Origin: Hydrogenobacter sp.
Lineage (GTDB): Bacteria; Aquificota; Aquificia; Aquificales; Aquificaceae
Length of the DNA: 55,136 nt
Direction: 5' to 3'
Assembly: GCA_041287335.1 (NCBI GenBank)
Contig: JBEULM010000029.1
Location: 1-55,136, forward strand
This document shows, piece after piece, positions 21,125 to 30,509 of this stretch. Each line of letters opens with the position of its first letter. Positions within the stretch are counted from its first letter, which is position 1. Position numbers and translations under genes: made by a program. Under the pieces are notes generated by a model. It was given only the letters and a program-made list of their open reading frames with translations. It made no database searches and had not been told where the DNA came from.

Positions 21125-21331
21125 TTATGATGTGTAATCCGGAAGTCCAGACTTGTCAAGGGGATATACTGCCGTTTTCTCTTTAAGAACTTTCCATTCC
21201 TTTAGCTTTTGGGTTATCAAATCGCCAAGAGAGATGTTTTTCTTAACACTCTCTATTCGTAGTTCTTCCCATAGATCGTACGGTAGCTTAACAGTAGTCC
21301 TCTTGTATGCGGGTTTTTTCCCTCTTCTCAT
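21125..21331 (-). CDS. Ribbon-helix-helix (CopG/Arc-type) DNA-binding protein
   Basis: A 68-aa basic protein. TTVKLPYDLWEELRIES gives the beta strand and first helix, and KKNISLGDLITQKLKEW the second helix, of a ribbon-helix-helix fold. Such proteins are often antitoxins or repressors. No toxin-like gene is adjacent, so it could regulate itself or the DinG-like gene downstream. The ATG is 6 bases after a consensus -10 and has no ribosome-binding site, so the mRNA is probably leaderless. Confidence 0.8.
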   Translation of the reverse strand: MRRGKKPAYKRTTVKLPYDLWEELRIESVKKNISLGDLITQKLKEWKVLKEKTAVYPLDKSGLPDYTS

Positions 21332-21337
21332 GATTTG

Positions 21338-21365
21338 ATTATAACAGAGAACATTTTGATGTCAA
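21338..21365 (-). promoter_or_regulatory. Consensus promoter of the ribbon-helix-helix gene
   Basis: Minus strand TTGACA (21360-21365), 16-base spacer, TATAAT (21338-21343): both hexamers match the sigma-70 consensus exactly. On the plus strand, TTGATG occurs at 21356-21361, 21380-21385 and 21396-21401; these may be operator half-sites, the first overlapping the -35. Confidence 0.75.
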
Positions 21366-21554
21366 GATGCTTTAATGCGTTGATGACCTTATGACTTGAT
21401 GGCACACGGTTTAAATGCTTGTGTATCAAAGCTTTAAACTTTATAATCCCACATTCAACCATACATAAGGTGATTCTTGGAAATTAATTTCATTTGAAGA
21501 AGAAGATAGTAGCATGTAGTTAAACCCGCATATGGCTTTATACTTTTATTGCAG

Positions 21555-22814
21555 ATGGAGGGAAGGCATCTTAAACATTTGGTTCTATTTCTGGTGGTTC
21601 TGATCATTAGCTTTTTTAGGGTTGAAAGGGATAAGGAATACCTGCAGGAGGATTTTGGTAAGGCTAAGGTTTTGGTTTTGGTGGAAGGTTTACCAAATGT
21701 GGAAGCAAACAGGTTAAAAGTCAAGGTAAAGATAATAGGTGGGGACCTTCCTGAGATTTACGATAAGACGGGATATCTTACGCTTTTTGGTGCTGAGGAT
21801 CTACCTTCAAAAACTTTTGAGGTCTTAGGAAGGGTTAGACTTGCTTATGGAAAGGTGTTTATCAACGCAAGCTACACACACATAGGAAAACTCGTTTTTA
21901 CACGGGAAAGTATCAGAGAACTGTTCATGCGCAGAGTTGACGAGAGAATACAAGATCAAGAAATTAAAGCTCTCGTTTTTTCTTACCTCTTTGGCGAGTC
22001 TCAAGAAGTTTTACCTTTTGAGTACCAGACTGCTTTCTGGCAAACTGGTCTGTTGCACATTTTGGTGGTGTCGGGTTTCCACCTGTCACTTGTTGCTCTT
22101 ATCTTGAGGTTTTTACTGCCGGGCAGGTACGGGTTTATTCTCTCGCTTATTGGCATAAGTTTTTACTCTTTCTTTATTGTGCCTTTAGATCCGCCGGTAT
22201 TGAGAGCCTACATAATGATATTTTCTGCCTTCTTGATACTGCTTATATACAGAAGACCTGATTACCTCAGCCTACTTTTCCTTTCCGGTTCCATTATACT
22301 TTTGATATTTCCCGAATACTTGAGTTCATATTCCTTTTGGCTTTCTTTTACCGCCACACTTTATCTCATCCTCGCTAATGTTAATGTAGATGGTATAAAA
22401 AATTTTTTCCCTTCCAGACAGCACTATTACATATTTATGTCCTTTTGGGGTTCGCTTTTTGCAACGCTTAGCACTTCAAACATAGTGGCAACTTTTTCTT
22501 ACATTACGCCTTTGGGTATTGTGTTTACACCGCTTGTAAGTATGATATTTATACCTTTTACTGCTTATGGGATATTGGAACTTTTTACTTTTTTCAGTCT
22601 ACCTACCTTTCCACTTGAGCTGTTTGGTAAGATTATTTTAAACTTGGTAAGTATAATATCACACATAAGTTTCACATTAAACACCTCTATATCTGTGGAA
22701 ATGGCTATATTTTTGAATATTACTGGAGGTGTTCTGCTTTACTTTTTGAAAGATTGGTGGAAAGTTTTGGTTGTTTTCCTTAATGTGCCTTTTTTATTAC
22801 CACTTTGGTTATGA
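21555..22814 (+). CDS. comEC: ComEC/Rec2-type competence membrane protein without a nuclease domain
   Basis: A 419-aa protein: an N-terminal helix (8-22), an OB-like domain with a [17 protein letters not shown] stretch (about 25-110), then a polytopic Competence domain holding the signature [14 protein letters not shown] and at least seven membrane segments. ComEC carries incoming DNA across the inner membrane. Full-length proteins usually end with a metallo-beta-lactamase domain; here the frame stops after the membrane part. A TTG start at 21549 is possible; neither start has a good ribosome site. The last 35 bases overlap gyrA tail to tail. Confidence 0.82.
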   Translation: MEGRHLKHLVLFLVVLIISFFRVERDKEYLQEDFGKAKVLVLVEGLPNVEANRLKVKVKIIGGDLPEIYDKTGYLTLFGAEDLPSKTFEVLGRVRLAYGKVFINASYTHIGKLVFTRESIRELFMRRVDERIQDQEIKALVFSYLFGESQEVLPFEYQTAFWQTGLLHILVVSGFHLSLVALILRFLLPGRYGFILSLIGISFYSFFIVPLDPPVLRAYIMIFSAFLILLIYRRPDYLSLLFLSGSIILLIFPEYLSSYSFWLSFTATLYLILANVNVDGIKNFFPSRQHYYIFMSFWGSLFATLSTSNIVATFSYITPLGIVFTPLVSMIFIPFTAYGILELFTFFSLPTFPLELFGKIILNLVSIISHISFTLNTSISVEMAIFLNITGGVLLYFLKDWWKVLVVFLNVPFLLPLWL

Positions 22815-25071
22815 GGTCGTCACCTATATCCCACCTTTGGCTCTCTTTAAGAAGTACTTCACCTTCTTCAAGCTTGTCATAGAAAACTCTCCCTTTCTCC
22901 GTTGCTATCATAATTTCCACGACATCTTTTATCGGTACTATGTCTGCAAGGTGGCTTTTGGTGTAACTCATAACGCCTATACCTTTTGACCCTCTCCCTT
23001 TCACAGGTATGTCCTTTGAGCTGATCTTTTTTATGCTTCCTCTTTCTGTGATCAAAATAAGGTAAGGGCAATCTGTTAAAGCTCTCGCACCTTTGAGCGT
23101 GTCATCCCCTTCAAGCTTTATACCTATTACACCCTTTGATCCTACAGTAGCTGGAGGTATTTCCCTTATGGGAAATCTTAGGATCTTACCCTTTCTCGTA
23201 AAGAGTATTATGTCACCTTCTTCCGGTGATTGTAGAACTCTTACCACCTGATCCGTCTCTTCAGAAAACTTTATTATGGACATGCCTTGAGACTTATACT
23301 CAAAATCCACTATAGGTATCTTCTTTACGTATCCCGCTTTTGTGATCAACACTATACGGTCACTAGCCTGAGATCTCACAAAGGCACCAACAATGCTTTC
23401 GTCCCTTTCTTTGAAAGATACCTTGCTTCCCTGCAAAGCCTGAGAACCAGCTATCCAGTAAACCCGCCCCCTATTAGAAACCATAAATAGCCCTTCATCA
23501 AAGGGAACATCTAATATGTTAACTATCTGCTCTTCCTCCTCTTGTATTTGTTCAAGGGGTGTAATCTTCCCGTTAGAGTATATAACTATGGTGAGCTGTC
23601 CTACTTCCTCTTTCCCTTCAAAACCCAAAACGAAGCTCTTTCTAGGTGAAGGGAATTCTTTAGCCAATTGCTCCATTTCCTGCACAAATACCTTTATCCT
23701 CTCTTCCTCACTACTTATAAGTTTTTTATAGTACTCTATATTTTGGATAAGTTCCCTTTCCTCTTGCTCAAGCCTTGATCTTTCCAAAGAAGTGAGTCTC
23801 TGAAGCCTCATATCAAGTACAGCGTTGGCTTGTTTTTCACTCAAAAGGTAGTTTTTTATGAGCTTTTCTCTGGCTTCTGCGATATCTTTGGAATTTCTTA
23901 TATCTCGTATGACACCGTCCAAATGCCTTAGAGCCATTATCAAGCCCTGAACTATATGAAGCCTATCTTCAGCCTTTTTGAGATGATGCTTTGCCCTTCT
24001 TAAGATCACTTCAAGTCTGTGCTTTAAAAACTCTTGTAAAATACCCTTTATGCCTACCTGTTTAGGTTCGTTATCTATAAGTACTACAAAATTCAGAGGG
24101 AAGTTTTTCCTTAGCGCCGTGTGTCTGTATAGCTTTTCCAAGACTTTTTGACCATTCGCTTCCCTTTTTAATTCTACCACTATCCTTATACCTTCTTTAT
24201 CCGATTCGTCTCTTATATCCGATATTTCTCTGATTTTGCCCTCCCTCGCAAGTTCAGCTATCCTCTTTATGAGTTCCGCCTTATTTACCTGATAGGGTAT
24301 CTCGGTTATAACTATCTGTTCCCTTCCTCCCTGCAATTTTTCTACGTGAGCCTTTGCCCTGACTCTCACATACCCTCTTCCTACGTGATAGTAATCAATA
24401 ATTTCAGCGTAATTTTCCACTATTCCCCCCGTAGGGAAGTCGGGACCCTTTATGTATTTCATTATCTCCTGAGTTGATATGTCTGGATTCTTTGCCAGTT
24501 CTATGAGCGCAAGACACACCTCTTTGAGATTATGCGGTGGGATGGATGTCGCCAACCCTACAGCTATACCCGTACTACCGTTGCAAAGCATGTTGGGAAA
24601 CTTTGATGGAAGAACGGAAGGTTCTATAGTTGAACCGTCAAAATTTGGGGCAAAATCTACAGTACCATCTTCTATATCCTCAAGGATTTTGACTGCAACC
24701 TTGGAAAGCTTGGCTTCAGAGTACCTCATAGCAGCAGGAGGATCACCGTCTACGGAACCGAAGTTGCCCTGTCCGGTGATCAAAGGATACCTCATATTAA
24801 AGTCTTGAGCCATTCTGACCAAAGCATCGTAAACTGCCTGATCACCGTGAGGGTGATAGTATCCAAGTACCGTGCCAACGATCCTCGCACTTTTGACAAA
24901 GGGTTTATCTGGCATAAGACCCATTTGGTACATAGCGTAGAGTATTCTTCTCTGCACTGGCTTTAGACCATCGCGTGCGTCAGGTATAGCACGCCCCACT
25001 ATTACGGACATAGCGTAATCTATGTAGGACTGCTTTACCTCTTCTTCTATGGGAACTGTCGTGATTTCCAT
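22780..25071 (-). CDS. gyrA: Type IIA topoisomerase A subunit (GyrA family) lacking a GyrA box
   Basis: A 763-aa protein. The breakage-reunion domain begins [30 protein letters not shown] (in two parts) and holds the catalytic tyrosine in [10 protein letters not shown] (about residue 118). The C-terminal beta-pinwheel (about 490-760) has GRVYWIAG and [12 protein letters not shown] blade motifs. Where gyrases carry QRRGGKG in blade 1 there is only the acidic run EQIQEEEEQ. The GyrA box is needed for DNA wrapping and negative supercoiling. The Aquifex aeolicus enzyme is known to lack it and act like topoisomerase IV. The partner GyrB is elsewhere. Confidence 0.92.
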   Translation of the reverse strand: MEITTVPIEEEVKQSYIDYAMSVIVGRAIPDARDGLKPVQRRILYAMYQMGLMPDKPFVKSARIVGTVLGYYHPHGDQAVYDALVRMAQDFNMRYPLITGQGNFGSVDGDPPAAMRYSEAKLSKVAVKILEDIEDGTVDFAPNFDGSTIEPSVLPSKFPNMLCNGSTGIAVGLATSIPPHNLKEVCLALIELAKNPDISTQEIMKYIKGPDFPTGGIVENYAEIIDYYHVGRGYVRVRAKAHVEKLQGGREQIVITEIPYQVNKAELIKRIAELAREGKIREISDIRDESDKEGIRIVVELKREANGQKVLEKLYRHTALRKNFPLNFVVLIDNEPKQVGIKGILQEFLKHRLEVILRRAKHHLKKAEDRLHIVQGLIMALRHLDGVIRDIRNSKDIAEAREKLIKNYLLSEKQANAVLDMRLQRLTSLERSRLEQEERELIQNIEYYKKLISSEEERIKVFVQEMEQLAKEFPSPRKSFVLGFEGKEEVGQLTIVIYSNGKITPLEQIQEEEEQIVNILDVPFDEGLFMVSNRGRVYWIAGSQALQGSKVSFKERDESIVGAFVRSQASDRIVLITKAGYVKKIPIVDFEYKSQGMSIIKFSEETDQVVRVLQSPEEGDIILFTRKGKILRFPIREIPPATVGSKGVIGIKLEGDDTLKGARALTDCPYLILITERGSIKKISSKDIPVKGRGSKGIGVMSYTKSHLADIVPIKDVVEIMIATEKGRVFYDKLEEGEVLLKESQRWDIGDDLITKVVIKKAH

Positions 25072-25124
25072 GCCTTTATAAAATTATACACCACTCCAGA
25101 TGAAGGTTATATCTTAATATAATT

Positions 25125-25502
25125 ATGGAAAAAAAGTACGGTGAGCTTGCAATAGAATCCGCACAGTTGGAAGCCTGGGAAAATCCATCCCCGGAAAGAG
25201 ACTACGTGATAGAGATAACTTTTCCCGAATTTTCTTGCTTGTGTCCGCGTTCTGGCTATCCTGATTATGCTACCATAAGAATACGTTATATTCCAGATAG
25301 GTATATAGTGGAGCTAAGGTCCCTCAAGTTGTGGCTCAACAAGTTCAGAAACCGCTACATTTCCCACGAACAGGCTACTAACGAAATATACGCAACTCTT
25401 TACGAAACTTTAAAACCTAGATTCCTTGAGGTAGTGGGTGACTTTAATCCCAGAGGTAACGTACATACATTGATAAAAATCAGGAGTGATGGACTGTACT
25501 GA
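25125..25502 (+). CDS. queF: NADPH-dependent preQ0 reductase
   Basis: A 125-aa, single-domain QueF of the tunnelling fold. It reduces 7-cyano-7-deazaguanine to preQ1 on the way to queuosine in tRNA. The nucleophile is C40 in [10 protein letters not shown], with D47 as the acid, and VELRSLKLW (E63) is the family substrate motif. No preQ1 riboswitch is visible in the 53 bases upstream. Its end overlaps the convergent transglutaminase gene by 23 bases. Confidence 0.94.
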   Translation: MEKKYGELAIESAQLEAWENPSPERDYVIEITFPEFSCLCPRSGYPDYATIRIRYIPDRYIVELRSLKLWLNKFRNRYISHEQATNEIYATLYETLKPRFLEVVGDFNPRGNVHTLIKIRSDGLY

Positions 25503-27402
25503 TATGCTTTCCTTTGTTGAGCATCTTTTTTATACTGTCAAGAGCTTCATACCCATGAAGTATCTCATCACGGTACACCTTATAAGGTGAGAATCTGTGT
25601 CTGTGGTATAGGGTCACAATGTATTCCACATAGGGGTATATATCCGAACCTTTTAGATCCCTAAGAAGTTCCCCAGGAAGGGTTTTGTCTTTTACCTTCA
25701 AAACGTTCAAAAGTTTTCTGTATAGATTCTCTGGCGTTTTTCTGCTGTATATATACAGCTTAAAAGTAGCGTAAAGAATCACAAAAAGGAAAGCAAGCTT
25801 AAAAGCTTCCAAGAAAAAACCTTTCAGATTTGCAGGTTTAAGACCCAGTTTTATGTCCTTATGTAGCTTCTTAAAGAGTGAAAACTGCTTCTGTGAAGAA
25901 AAACCGACGACATTTGAGTACCAGAAGCTTATCAGTGCATCCGTGATCAAGGATAAGCTTGATATATTCTTTACGCCCGGTGATGTGTAGGGGGGAGTGG
26001 TGTCTATCCTCACCCAACGACCCTTTATGTATGCTTCAACCCACACATGAGCCATAGAGTTGGTTACTACATAATATCCGCCATAATCGTTCCATACTTC
26101 TCCTCTGAAACCTCCAACTACTCTTGCTGGTATACCCATAAGCCTGAGTAATATGGCTGTGGCACTCGCATAGTATTCGCAGTTCCCTCTTTTGGAGACG
26201 AAGAGAAAATAATCCAGAGGATCGCCTTCGTACCTGTCAAGCGTCAGGGAATACTTAAATCCTTTTGAGAAGAACTTCTCAACGTTTTTTATCATATCTT
26301 CCTGATCCTTTGCTCCCTTTGAAAGTTCGCGAGCAAGCTCCACTATGCTTTTAGAAACATTTTTAGGTACTTCCATATAGCCGTGAACATCCTCCTGGTA
26401 AGGAGGTATGTCTGTAGAAATAGCCGTGTATCTTATGGGTCTTGTGATCTCCTTTAAAGACATAAAAACGCCACCCGAGGACATGTATACATTTCCTACC
26501 GTACCCTCTACATTTTTTAAAGCGACAGGATAATCAAGAGCGGGAAGGTATTTTTCAAAGGTAGGTTCAAGCATAACCGTATAAGAGGTAAGCTTGCCTT
26601 TCAGAGTGGGCATGGGTATCTGTTCTTTTTTCGTACTTATCCATTCGTTTCCTACGTAAGTGTCAAATACGGAAACTCTCCAGTACATATTTTTAAGCCC
26701 TTTGGGAAGACCGTAAACCCTGAAAACTACGCTGTTATCCTGTTGTATCTGTCCTACCTTACCAAGGCTTACGCTGTCTGCTATGCCTGTCTTTAATCCG
26801 GAGCTTGCCCTTCCAAAAAGATCAAAGAGTGGCGTTTGGGTCCTGGGTAGAAGAACGAAAAAGGGTACGGTAAGTAGGCTCACCGCTGAGAAAAAAGCTA
26901 CGGATATCAATGCGTAATATTTTATAACCTTTTCGCTCACTACCTTTTCACCTACGCTCTTTTGTAGATTTATGAAAACCAAAGAAGAAACACCCAAACA
27001 TATTTCAAGTAAAAGCAAAAGTGCAAAACTCACACTCAGGTTATAAACGGTTGAAACCGATACCGCAAAAAGGCTTAAAAGAAGTATTTGATACATATCT
27101 CTGGGCTTTTTTTCTTCAAGGCTTTTTATAGCAAGTAGGAGAAGTACCGCGTTGGCAAAGGGTCTTAGCAGATCCTCCAGACTGATAAAAGACAGAAAGT
27201 AAAGGGAGAAAATGACAGCAAAGATGTTCAAAATAGTTCTCCTTATAGGATACACTCCTTTTACATCCGCATATATTCCAACAGCATAAACAAAGAGAAA
27301 GGTAAGATAAAAGATCCCTTCGGCTACATTGTATAAGGAGAAAGCTCCCACTAAGGCACAAAGATGCACGAGAAACAGGCTTACGGATCTAACGCTTACC
27401 AT
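25480..27402 (-). CDS. Membrane-anchored transglutaminase-like protein (TgpA type)
   Basis: About 640 aa. Residues 1-~185 hold about six membrane helices (DUF3488-like). A soluble segment follows with the transglutaminase core: the Cys in [20 protein letters not shown], the His in [10 protein letters not shown] and the Asp in WVRIDTTPP form the usual triad. Another membrane helix and a DUF4129-like tail close the protein. Members act at the cell surface as proteases or amidases; the substrate is unknown. The ATG at 27402 overlaps the HD gene by 14 bases; an upstream in-frame ATG at 27438 would overlap by 50. Confidence 0.85.
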   Translation of the reverse strand: MVSVRSVSLFLVHLCALVGAFSLYNVAEGIFYLTFLFVYAVGIYADVKGVYPIRRTILNIFAVIFSLYFLSFISLEDLLRPFANAVLLLLAIKSLEEKKPRDMYQILLLSLFAVSVSTVYNLSVSFALLLLLEICLGVSSLVFINLQKSVGEKVVSEKVIKYYALISVAFFSAVSLLTVPFFVLLPRTQTPLFDLFGRASSGLKTGIADSVSLGKVGQIQQDNSVVFRVYGLPKGLKNMYWRVSVFDTYVGNEWISTKKEQIPMPTLKGKLTSYTVMLEPTFEKYLPALDYPVALKNVEGTVGNVYMSSGGVFMSLKEITRPIRYTAISTDIPPYQEDVHGYMEVPKNVSKSIVELARELSKGAKDQEDMIKNVEKFFSKGFKYSLTLDRYEGDPLDYFLFVSKRGNCEYYASATAILLRLMGIPARVVGGFRGEVWNDYGGYYVVTNSMAHVWVEAYIKGRWVRIDTTPPYTSPGVKNISSLSLITDALISFWYSNVVGFSSQKQFSLFKKLHKDIKLGLKPANLKGFFLEAFKLAFLFVILYATFKLYIYSRKTPENLYRKLLNVLKVKDKTLPGELLRDLKGSDIYPYVEYIVTLYHRHRFSPYKVYRDEILHGYEALDSIKKMLNKGKHISTVHHS

Positions 27403-28531
27403 AATATCCCCTCTTTGCAAGAAAGCTTTTGAGTTCATCTATCATACTTTTTTCTGCATAAATGCGGTATATTTCTATGTCCCTCAGGTTAGAAAGTATT
27501 CCTGATAATTCTTTTAGCGAAAAAGTTTTACCATTTTCCGAAATAGGAATATCCTCATCCAGCACTTTTTTGCTTACATAATCAAATCTCATGAGTTCAG
27601 GTTCGTATATGGAAACTAACTCCTCTTTGACTTCTTCAAACTCTTTTTTTGATTGGGTGTGAAAAACTTCCCTGAAATGCTCCCTGCCTATGAGCCTCCT
27701 CACATGCAAGTCTTCCGGATGCTTGAGCGCCACTGAAAGTATATCCCCATCCGTTAAAGTCATAAGTAAGTCCGTATTCAGAAAGTACTCTTTTCCAAAA
27801 AAATTCTCTATCATCTCAATTAGATGTATATTAAGAATTCTCACCACTTTGTGAAAATACACCTGGACATACATAAAGTATCGCCCAAGAATAAAGCTCT
27901 CTAAGGCTCTTATGGCGCTCATGTTTACTGTTTTTTTACCTTCCACCAGCTCAATATGATTTAAAAGCCTTTCGTAATCAAAAAATCCGTATGATGTTCC
28001 ACAAAAGTATGCATCCCTTCTCAGATAATCCATCCTGTCTGATCCGAACTCACCAGTTATTATGTTGGATAGGAGTGTTTCGGAGCTGTCTTTACACCTC
28101 TTGAAAGCCAATCTTGCTATCAGTTCTATTTCATCCCACGAAAATCCTTCCTTTCTAAGTGTATCCATAATTTGACCCTGAGTTACTACCCTATAACCTA
28201 CATCTTCATGTCCTTTACTACCAAGAAGAACCTCAGTGGTGTGAGAAAAGGGAGGATGTCCTATATCGTGTAAAAGTCCTGCGAGCCTAACTATCTGTAA
28301 AAGTCTCCTATCTTTTAAACCTAAGCTGTTGTATATGCGTGTGGATAGCTCCATAACGCCTAAAGAGTGTTCAAAACGTGTGTGCTGAGCAGAAGGAAAC
28401 ACCAAATAAGCTACCCCTAACTGTCTTACGTACCTGAGCCTTTGGAAAGGTACGGAATCTATCAGTTTAAGTTCGTGATCCTCCACCCTCACAAAACCGT
28501 ATATAGGATCGGAAAAATCCTTAAACATCAA
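27389..28531 (-). CDS. HD-superfamily phosphohydrolase
   Basis: A 380-aa protein with HTRFEHSLGVMELS (first His), GLLHDIGHPPFSHTTE (HD doublet plus downstream His) and a later SDRMDYLRRDAYF aspartate, the pattern of dNTPase-like HD proteins. Likely substrates are nucleotides or second messengers; not resolvable by eye. The stop overlaps the transglutaminase and the start overlaps the 68-aa gene by 4 bases. Confidence 0.87.
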   Translation of the reverse strand: MMFKDFSDPIYGFVRVEDHELKLIDSVPFQRLRYVRQLGVAYLVFPSAQHTRFEHSLGVMELSTRIYNSLGLKDRRLLQIVRLAGLLHDIGHPPFSHTTEVLLGSKGHEDVGYRVVTQGQIMDTLRKEGFSWDEIELIARLAFKRCKDSSETLLSNIITGEFGSDRMDYLRRDAYFCGTSYGFFDYERLLNHIELVEGKKTVNMSAIRALESFILGRYFMYVQVYFHKVVRILNIHLIEMIENFFGKEYFLNTDLLMTLTDGDILSVALKHPEDLHVRRLIGREHFREVFHTQSKKEFEEVKEELVSIYEPELMRFDYVSKKVLDEDIPISENGKTFSLKELSGILSNLRDIEIYRIYAEKSMIDELKSFLAKRGYYGKR

Positions 28532-28734
28532 TGACTTTCTTCCCTTTCCCGTTCAATCTCCTTTATTTCCTTCATAGTGAGATCAAAGTTGTAAAGTGCT
28601 ACAGTGACATCTTTGAGGTGTTTGGCAGCACGCACGTAAGCTTCTTTTAATCTTCCCTCGGGAAGTTTCTCTGCCTTCTCAAGTAAGCCTCTATGGAATA
28701 GTAGCAGACTGTTCCTGAGTTCGTTAAAGTCCAT
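28528..28734 (-). CDS. Small charged helical protein of unknown function
   Basis: A 68-aa protein, almost entirely helical by composition, with a Glu/Arg-rich C-terminus. I do not recognise a family. The start is well supported by AAAGGAGGT 6 bases before the ATG, which places it 88 bases inside the 3' end of the preceding gene in another frame. It overlaps the HD gene by 4 bases, so it is probably translated with it. Confidence 0.6.
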   Translation of the reverse strand: MDFNELRNSLLLFHRGLLEKAEKLPEGRLKEAYVRAAKHLKDVTVALYNFDLTMKEIKEIEREREESH

Positions 28735-29561
28735 CTCTTACCTCCTTTGATCCTCTTGAAGATACCTTTTATACTCTTTATGAGCTTCCTCCAGACTGAT
28801 TCTTCTCTGTCCCCCCTGTTTATAAATTCTATTTTTACGCTCTCTACAGCTTTCCCTTTCTGAAGTTTTTTTAGAACTTTTGAGAGATCACCCTTTAGCT
28901 TACCGAGGTTTATATTGTAGTAAACATCACCCAGATTTATGATCCTGTTTAGACAATCTCTTACATAAGGTACTATATTCCTGTTGTTTTGACGCGAATA
29001 GAGTTTAAAGGCGGATGCTAAGGATATAAGCGCTTCAAAAAAAACTGCCTCCTTTTTGAATCTCTCTTTTTGAAACTCACAGTAGTTTTCAAGCTCATCG
29101 TAGAGTCCTTCGTTGAACATAAGGGCTGATGTACAAACTGCATCGTAAGCTGTTACACTGCGTCCGTAATGAGAAACTCTGTTTATAATACCCCAATACT
29201 TTGCAATCTTAGAACCGAGCAAATTTATATCTCTACAGTATTTCTGATCTATCCTTATGAAGTTAACATCCCTTTCATCAATTCTGTATATATCCTTGCC
29301 TGTGTAGGTATTGCCGTACAAGTCATTGATGGTGAACAAGTTCATTTCCACAAGCACATCTTTCCAAGAATTTCTCGTATTTATAAAGTTTTTACTCGCA
29401 CACCTTAAAAACTGATCAAGATCTACGGTGACCTTTCCCTCCTTTCTAACGAGTTGCACGTAGCACAGAAGATATAAAAGAAGTTCTTTTTTGGATGTAT
29501 CTTCAAGCACTTCAAGAAAGATACTTTGCAGTTTATCCGTTTCTTTTATATAATCCAACAT
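28647..29561 (-). CDS. Unknown protein of 304 aa, lysine-rich
   Basis: I do not recognise this protein. It is mostly helical by composition, with no signal peptide or membrane helix; residues ~1-60 could form a helical domain and ~240-290 are very basic (KSIKGIFKRIKGG). The last ~30 codons overlap the next gene in another frame, so the original end may have been earlier or a frameshift may have extended it. The ATG lies 7 bases after a -10 box (TAATAT) and has no ribosome-binding site, which suggests a leaderless mRNA. It is followed by the 68-aa, HD and transglutaminase genes. Confidence 0.6.
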   Translation of the reverse strand: MLDYIKETDKLQSIFLEVLEDTSKKELLLYLLCYVQLVRKEGKVTVDLDQFLRCASKNFINTRNSWKDVLVEMNLFTINDLYGNTYTGKDIYRIDERDVNFIRIDQKYCRDINLLGSKIAKYWGIINRVSHYGRSVTAYDAVCTSALMFNEGLYDELENYCEFQKERFKKEAVFFEALISLASAFKLYSRQNNRNIVPYVRDCLNRIINLGDVYYNINLGKLKGDLSKVLKKLQKGKAVESVKIEFINRGDREESVWRKLIKSIKGIFKRIKGGKRWTLTNSGTVCYYSIEAYLRRQRNFPRED

Positions 29562-29568
29562 AACTAAA

Positions 29569-29597
29569 ATATTAAACCCGGATCACACCGCTGACAA
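29569..29597 (-). promoter_or_regulatory. Promoter of the 304-aa gene, probably leaderless
   Basis: Minus strand TTGTCA (29592-29597), 17-base spacer, TAATAT (29569-29574), with the ATG only 7 bases further on. Confidence 0.55.
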
Positions 29598-29615
29598 GCA
29601 CTTAAGAGAAGTTAA

Positions 29616-29765
29616 TCAATCCTTTACGCTGACTACTTCTTCCTTCCTTCTTTCCTTTGCTTCAAAATCTGAGGGTTTAATGTCCTTGAGGGCTTCCTTT
29701 GCCTTCTTCTTTTCCTCTATGAGGGCTTTCATTCTTTCAAGCTCTTCTTTCGTATAGCAACACAT
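29616..29765 (-). CDS. Small 49-aa charged protein starting MCCYTKEEL
   Basis: A short gene with a strong ribosome site, AAGGAGGTGAAAGCC directly before the ATG. The protein opens with a vicinal Cys-Cys pair and is otherwise a Lys/Glu-rich helix (27 of the remaining residues are K, E, D or R by rough count). The Cys pair could bind metal or a thiol, but no family is recognised. It lies 69 bases after the DnaC-like gene on the same strand and 54 bases before the 304-aa gene. Its only support is the start context and uninterrupted frame. Confidence 0.55.
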   Translation of the reverse strand: MCCYTKEELERMKALIEEKKKAKEALKDIKPSDFEAKERRKEEVVSVKD

Positions 29766-29834
29766 GGCTTTCACCTCCTTAGGTTGATGCTTTTTACTTT
29801 ATGCCTCGCTCCATCTTATGCAATATGCTTTTTG

Positions 29835-30491
29835 TCATGGTATGAGATACAAGATGGTGTTCATTTGATGTATTTTAGATACTACAGCTTCAGAAAGGCG
29901 ATCTTCTATGGTTTTAGCTACCTCTTTTTCATTTACCTTTCGTAGAGCATAGTTGGTAGTTATTATAGTGCTTTTCATGTGGTTGTATCTGTATGAGATT
30001 ATGTGAGTAATTATCTCTCTTTGCCAGTCCGAGAGGCGCTCGCTTCCAAGATCATCAAGTACCAAAAGAGGACTACGGAGTAATACGTGCATGAGCTTTG
30101 TGTATCTTTCACTATCTTCCATCACACTCTTGAGTTTGAAAAACATATCTTTTGTGTCAAAAAAGATACCTCTCACGCTCTTGTTGGTGTAAATGCTTTT
30201 TAAAACTGAAACAGCCAGATGCGTCTTTCCCATATGTGGAGGACCTAAAAGTGTCAGTCCCTTACCTTCGGAAGGATCAAAGCTGTGAGCAAAAGAGATG
30301 CAAACTTTCAGAGCCTGTACTTGAGAGCTTGACACTGGAACGTAATTTTCAAAGTCAGCATTTACAAACCTTGGAGGGATGTTCAGATACTTCGCTATGT
30401 CTTTAGATTTAAATTTGCAGGAGCATATCTCAACTGTGCGACCCTTATCCACAAATCCTGTGCCACCACAGATGGGACAATTTTCAGCCAT
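29835..30491 (-). CDS. DnaC/DnaI-like AAA+ ATPase (helicase-loader type)
   Basis: A 218-aa ATPase with a zinc-finger-like N-terminus, C5-P-I-C8 and C23-S-C25, as in DnaI/DnaC-related loaders. Walker A is GPPHMGKT (83-90), Walker B LLVLDDLGSE, sensor 1 STIITTNY, arginine finger IEDRLSE. It probably loads DnaB or is an IstB-like relative; there is no insertion-sequence context, so loader is preferred. The ATG is 7 bases from a TATATT box (30499-30504) and has no ribosome-binding site. Confidence 0.85.
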   Translation of the reverse strand: MAENCPICGGTGFVDKGRTVEICSCKFKSKDIAKYLNIPPRFVNADFENYVPVSSSQVQALKVCISFAHSFDPSEGKGLTLLGPPHMGKTHLAVSVLKSIYTNKSVRGIFFDTKDMFFKLKSVMEDSERYTKLMHVLLRSPLLVLDDLGSERLSDWQREIITHIISYRYNHMKSTIITTNYALRKVNEKEVAKTIEDRLSEAVVSKIHQMNTILYLIP

Positions 30492-30509
30492 ACTTTAAAA
30501 TATAGAAAG

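Noticed and set aside
25072-25124. preQ1 riboswitch upstream of queF.
   Set aside because: Only 53 A+T-rich bases, without the pseudoknot-forming C-rich and A-rich parts; the TATAAT at 25118-25123 is also too close to the ATG to drive it.
29835-30491. IstB transposition helper of an IS21-type element.
   Set aside because: No istA or inverted repeats are present, and the N-terminal zinc finger is typical of helicase loaders.
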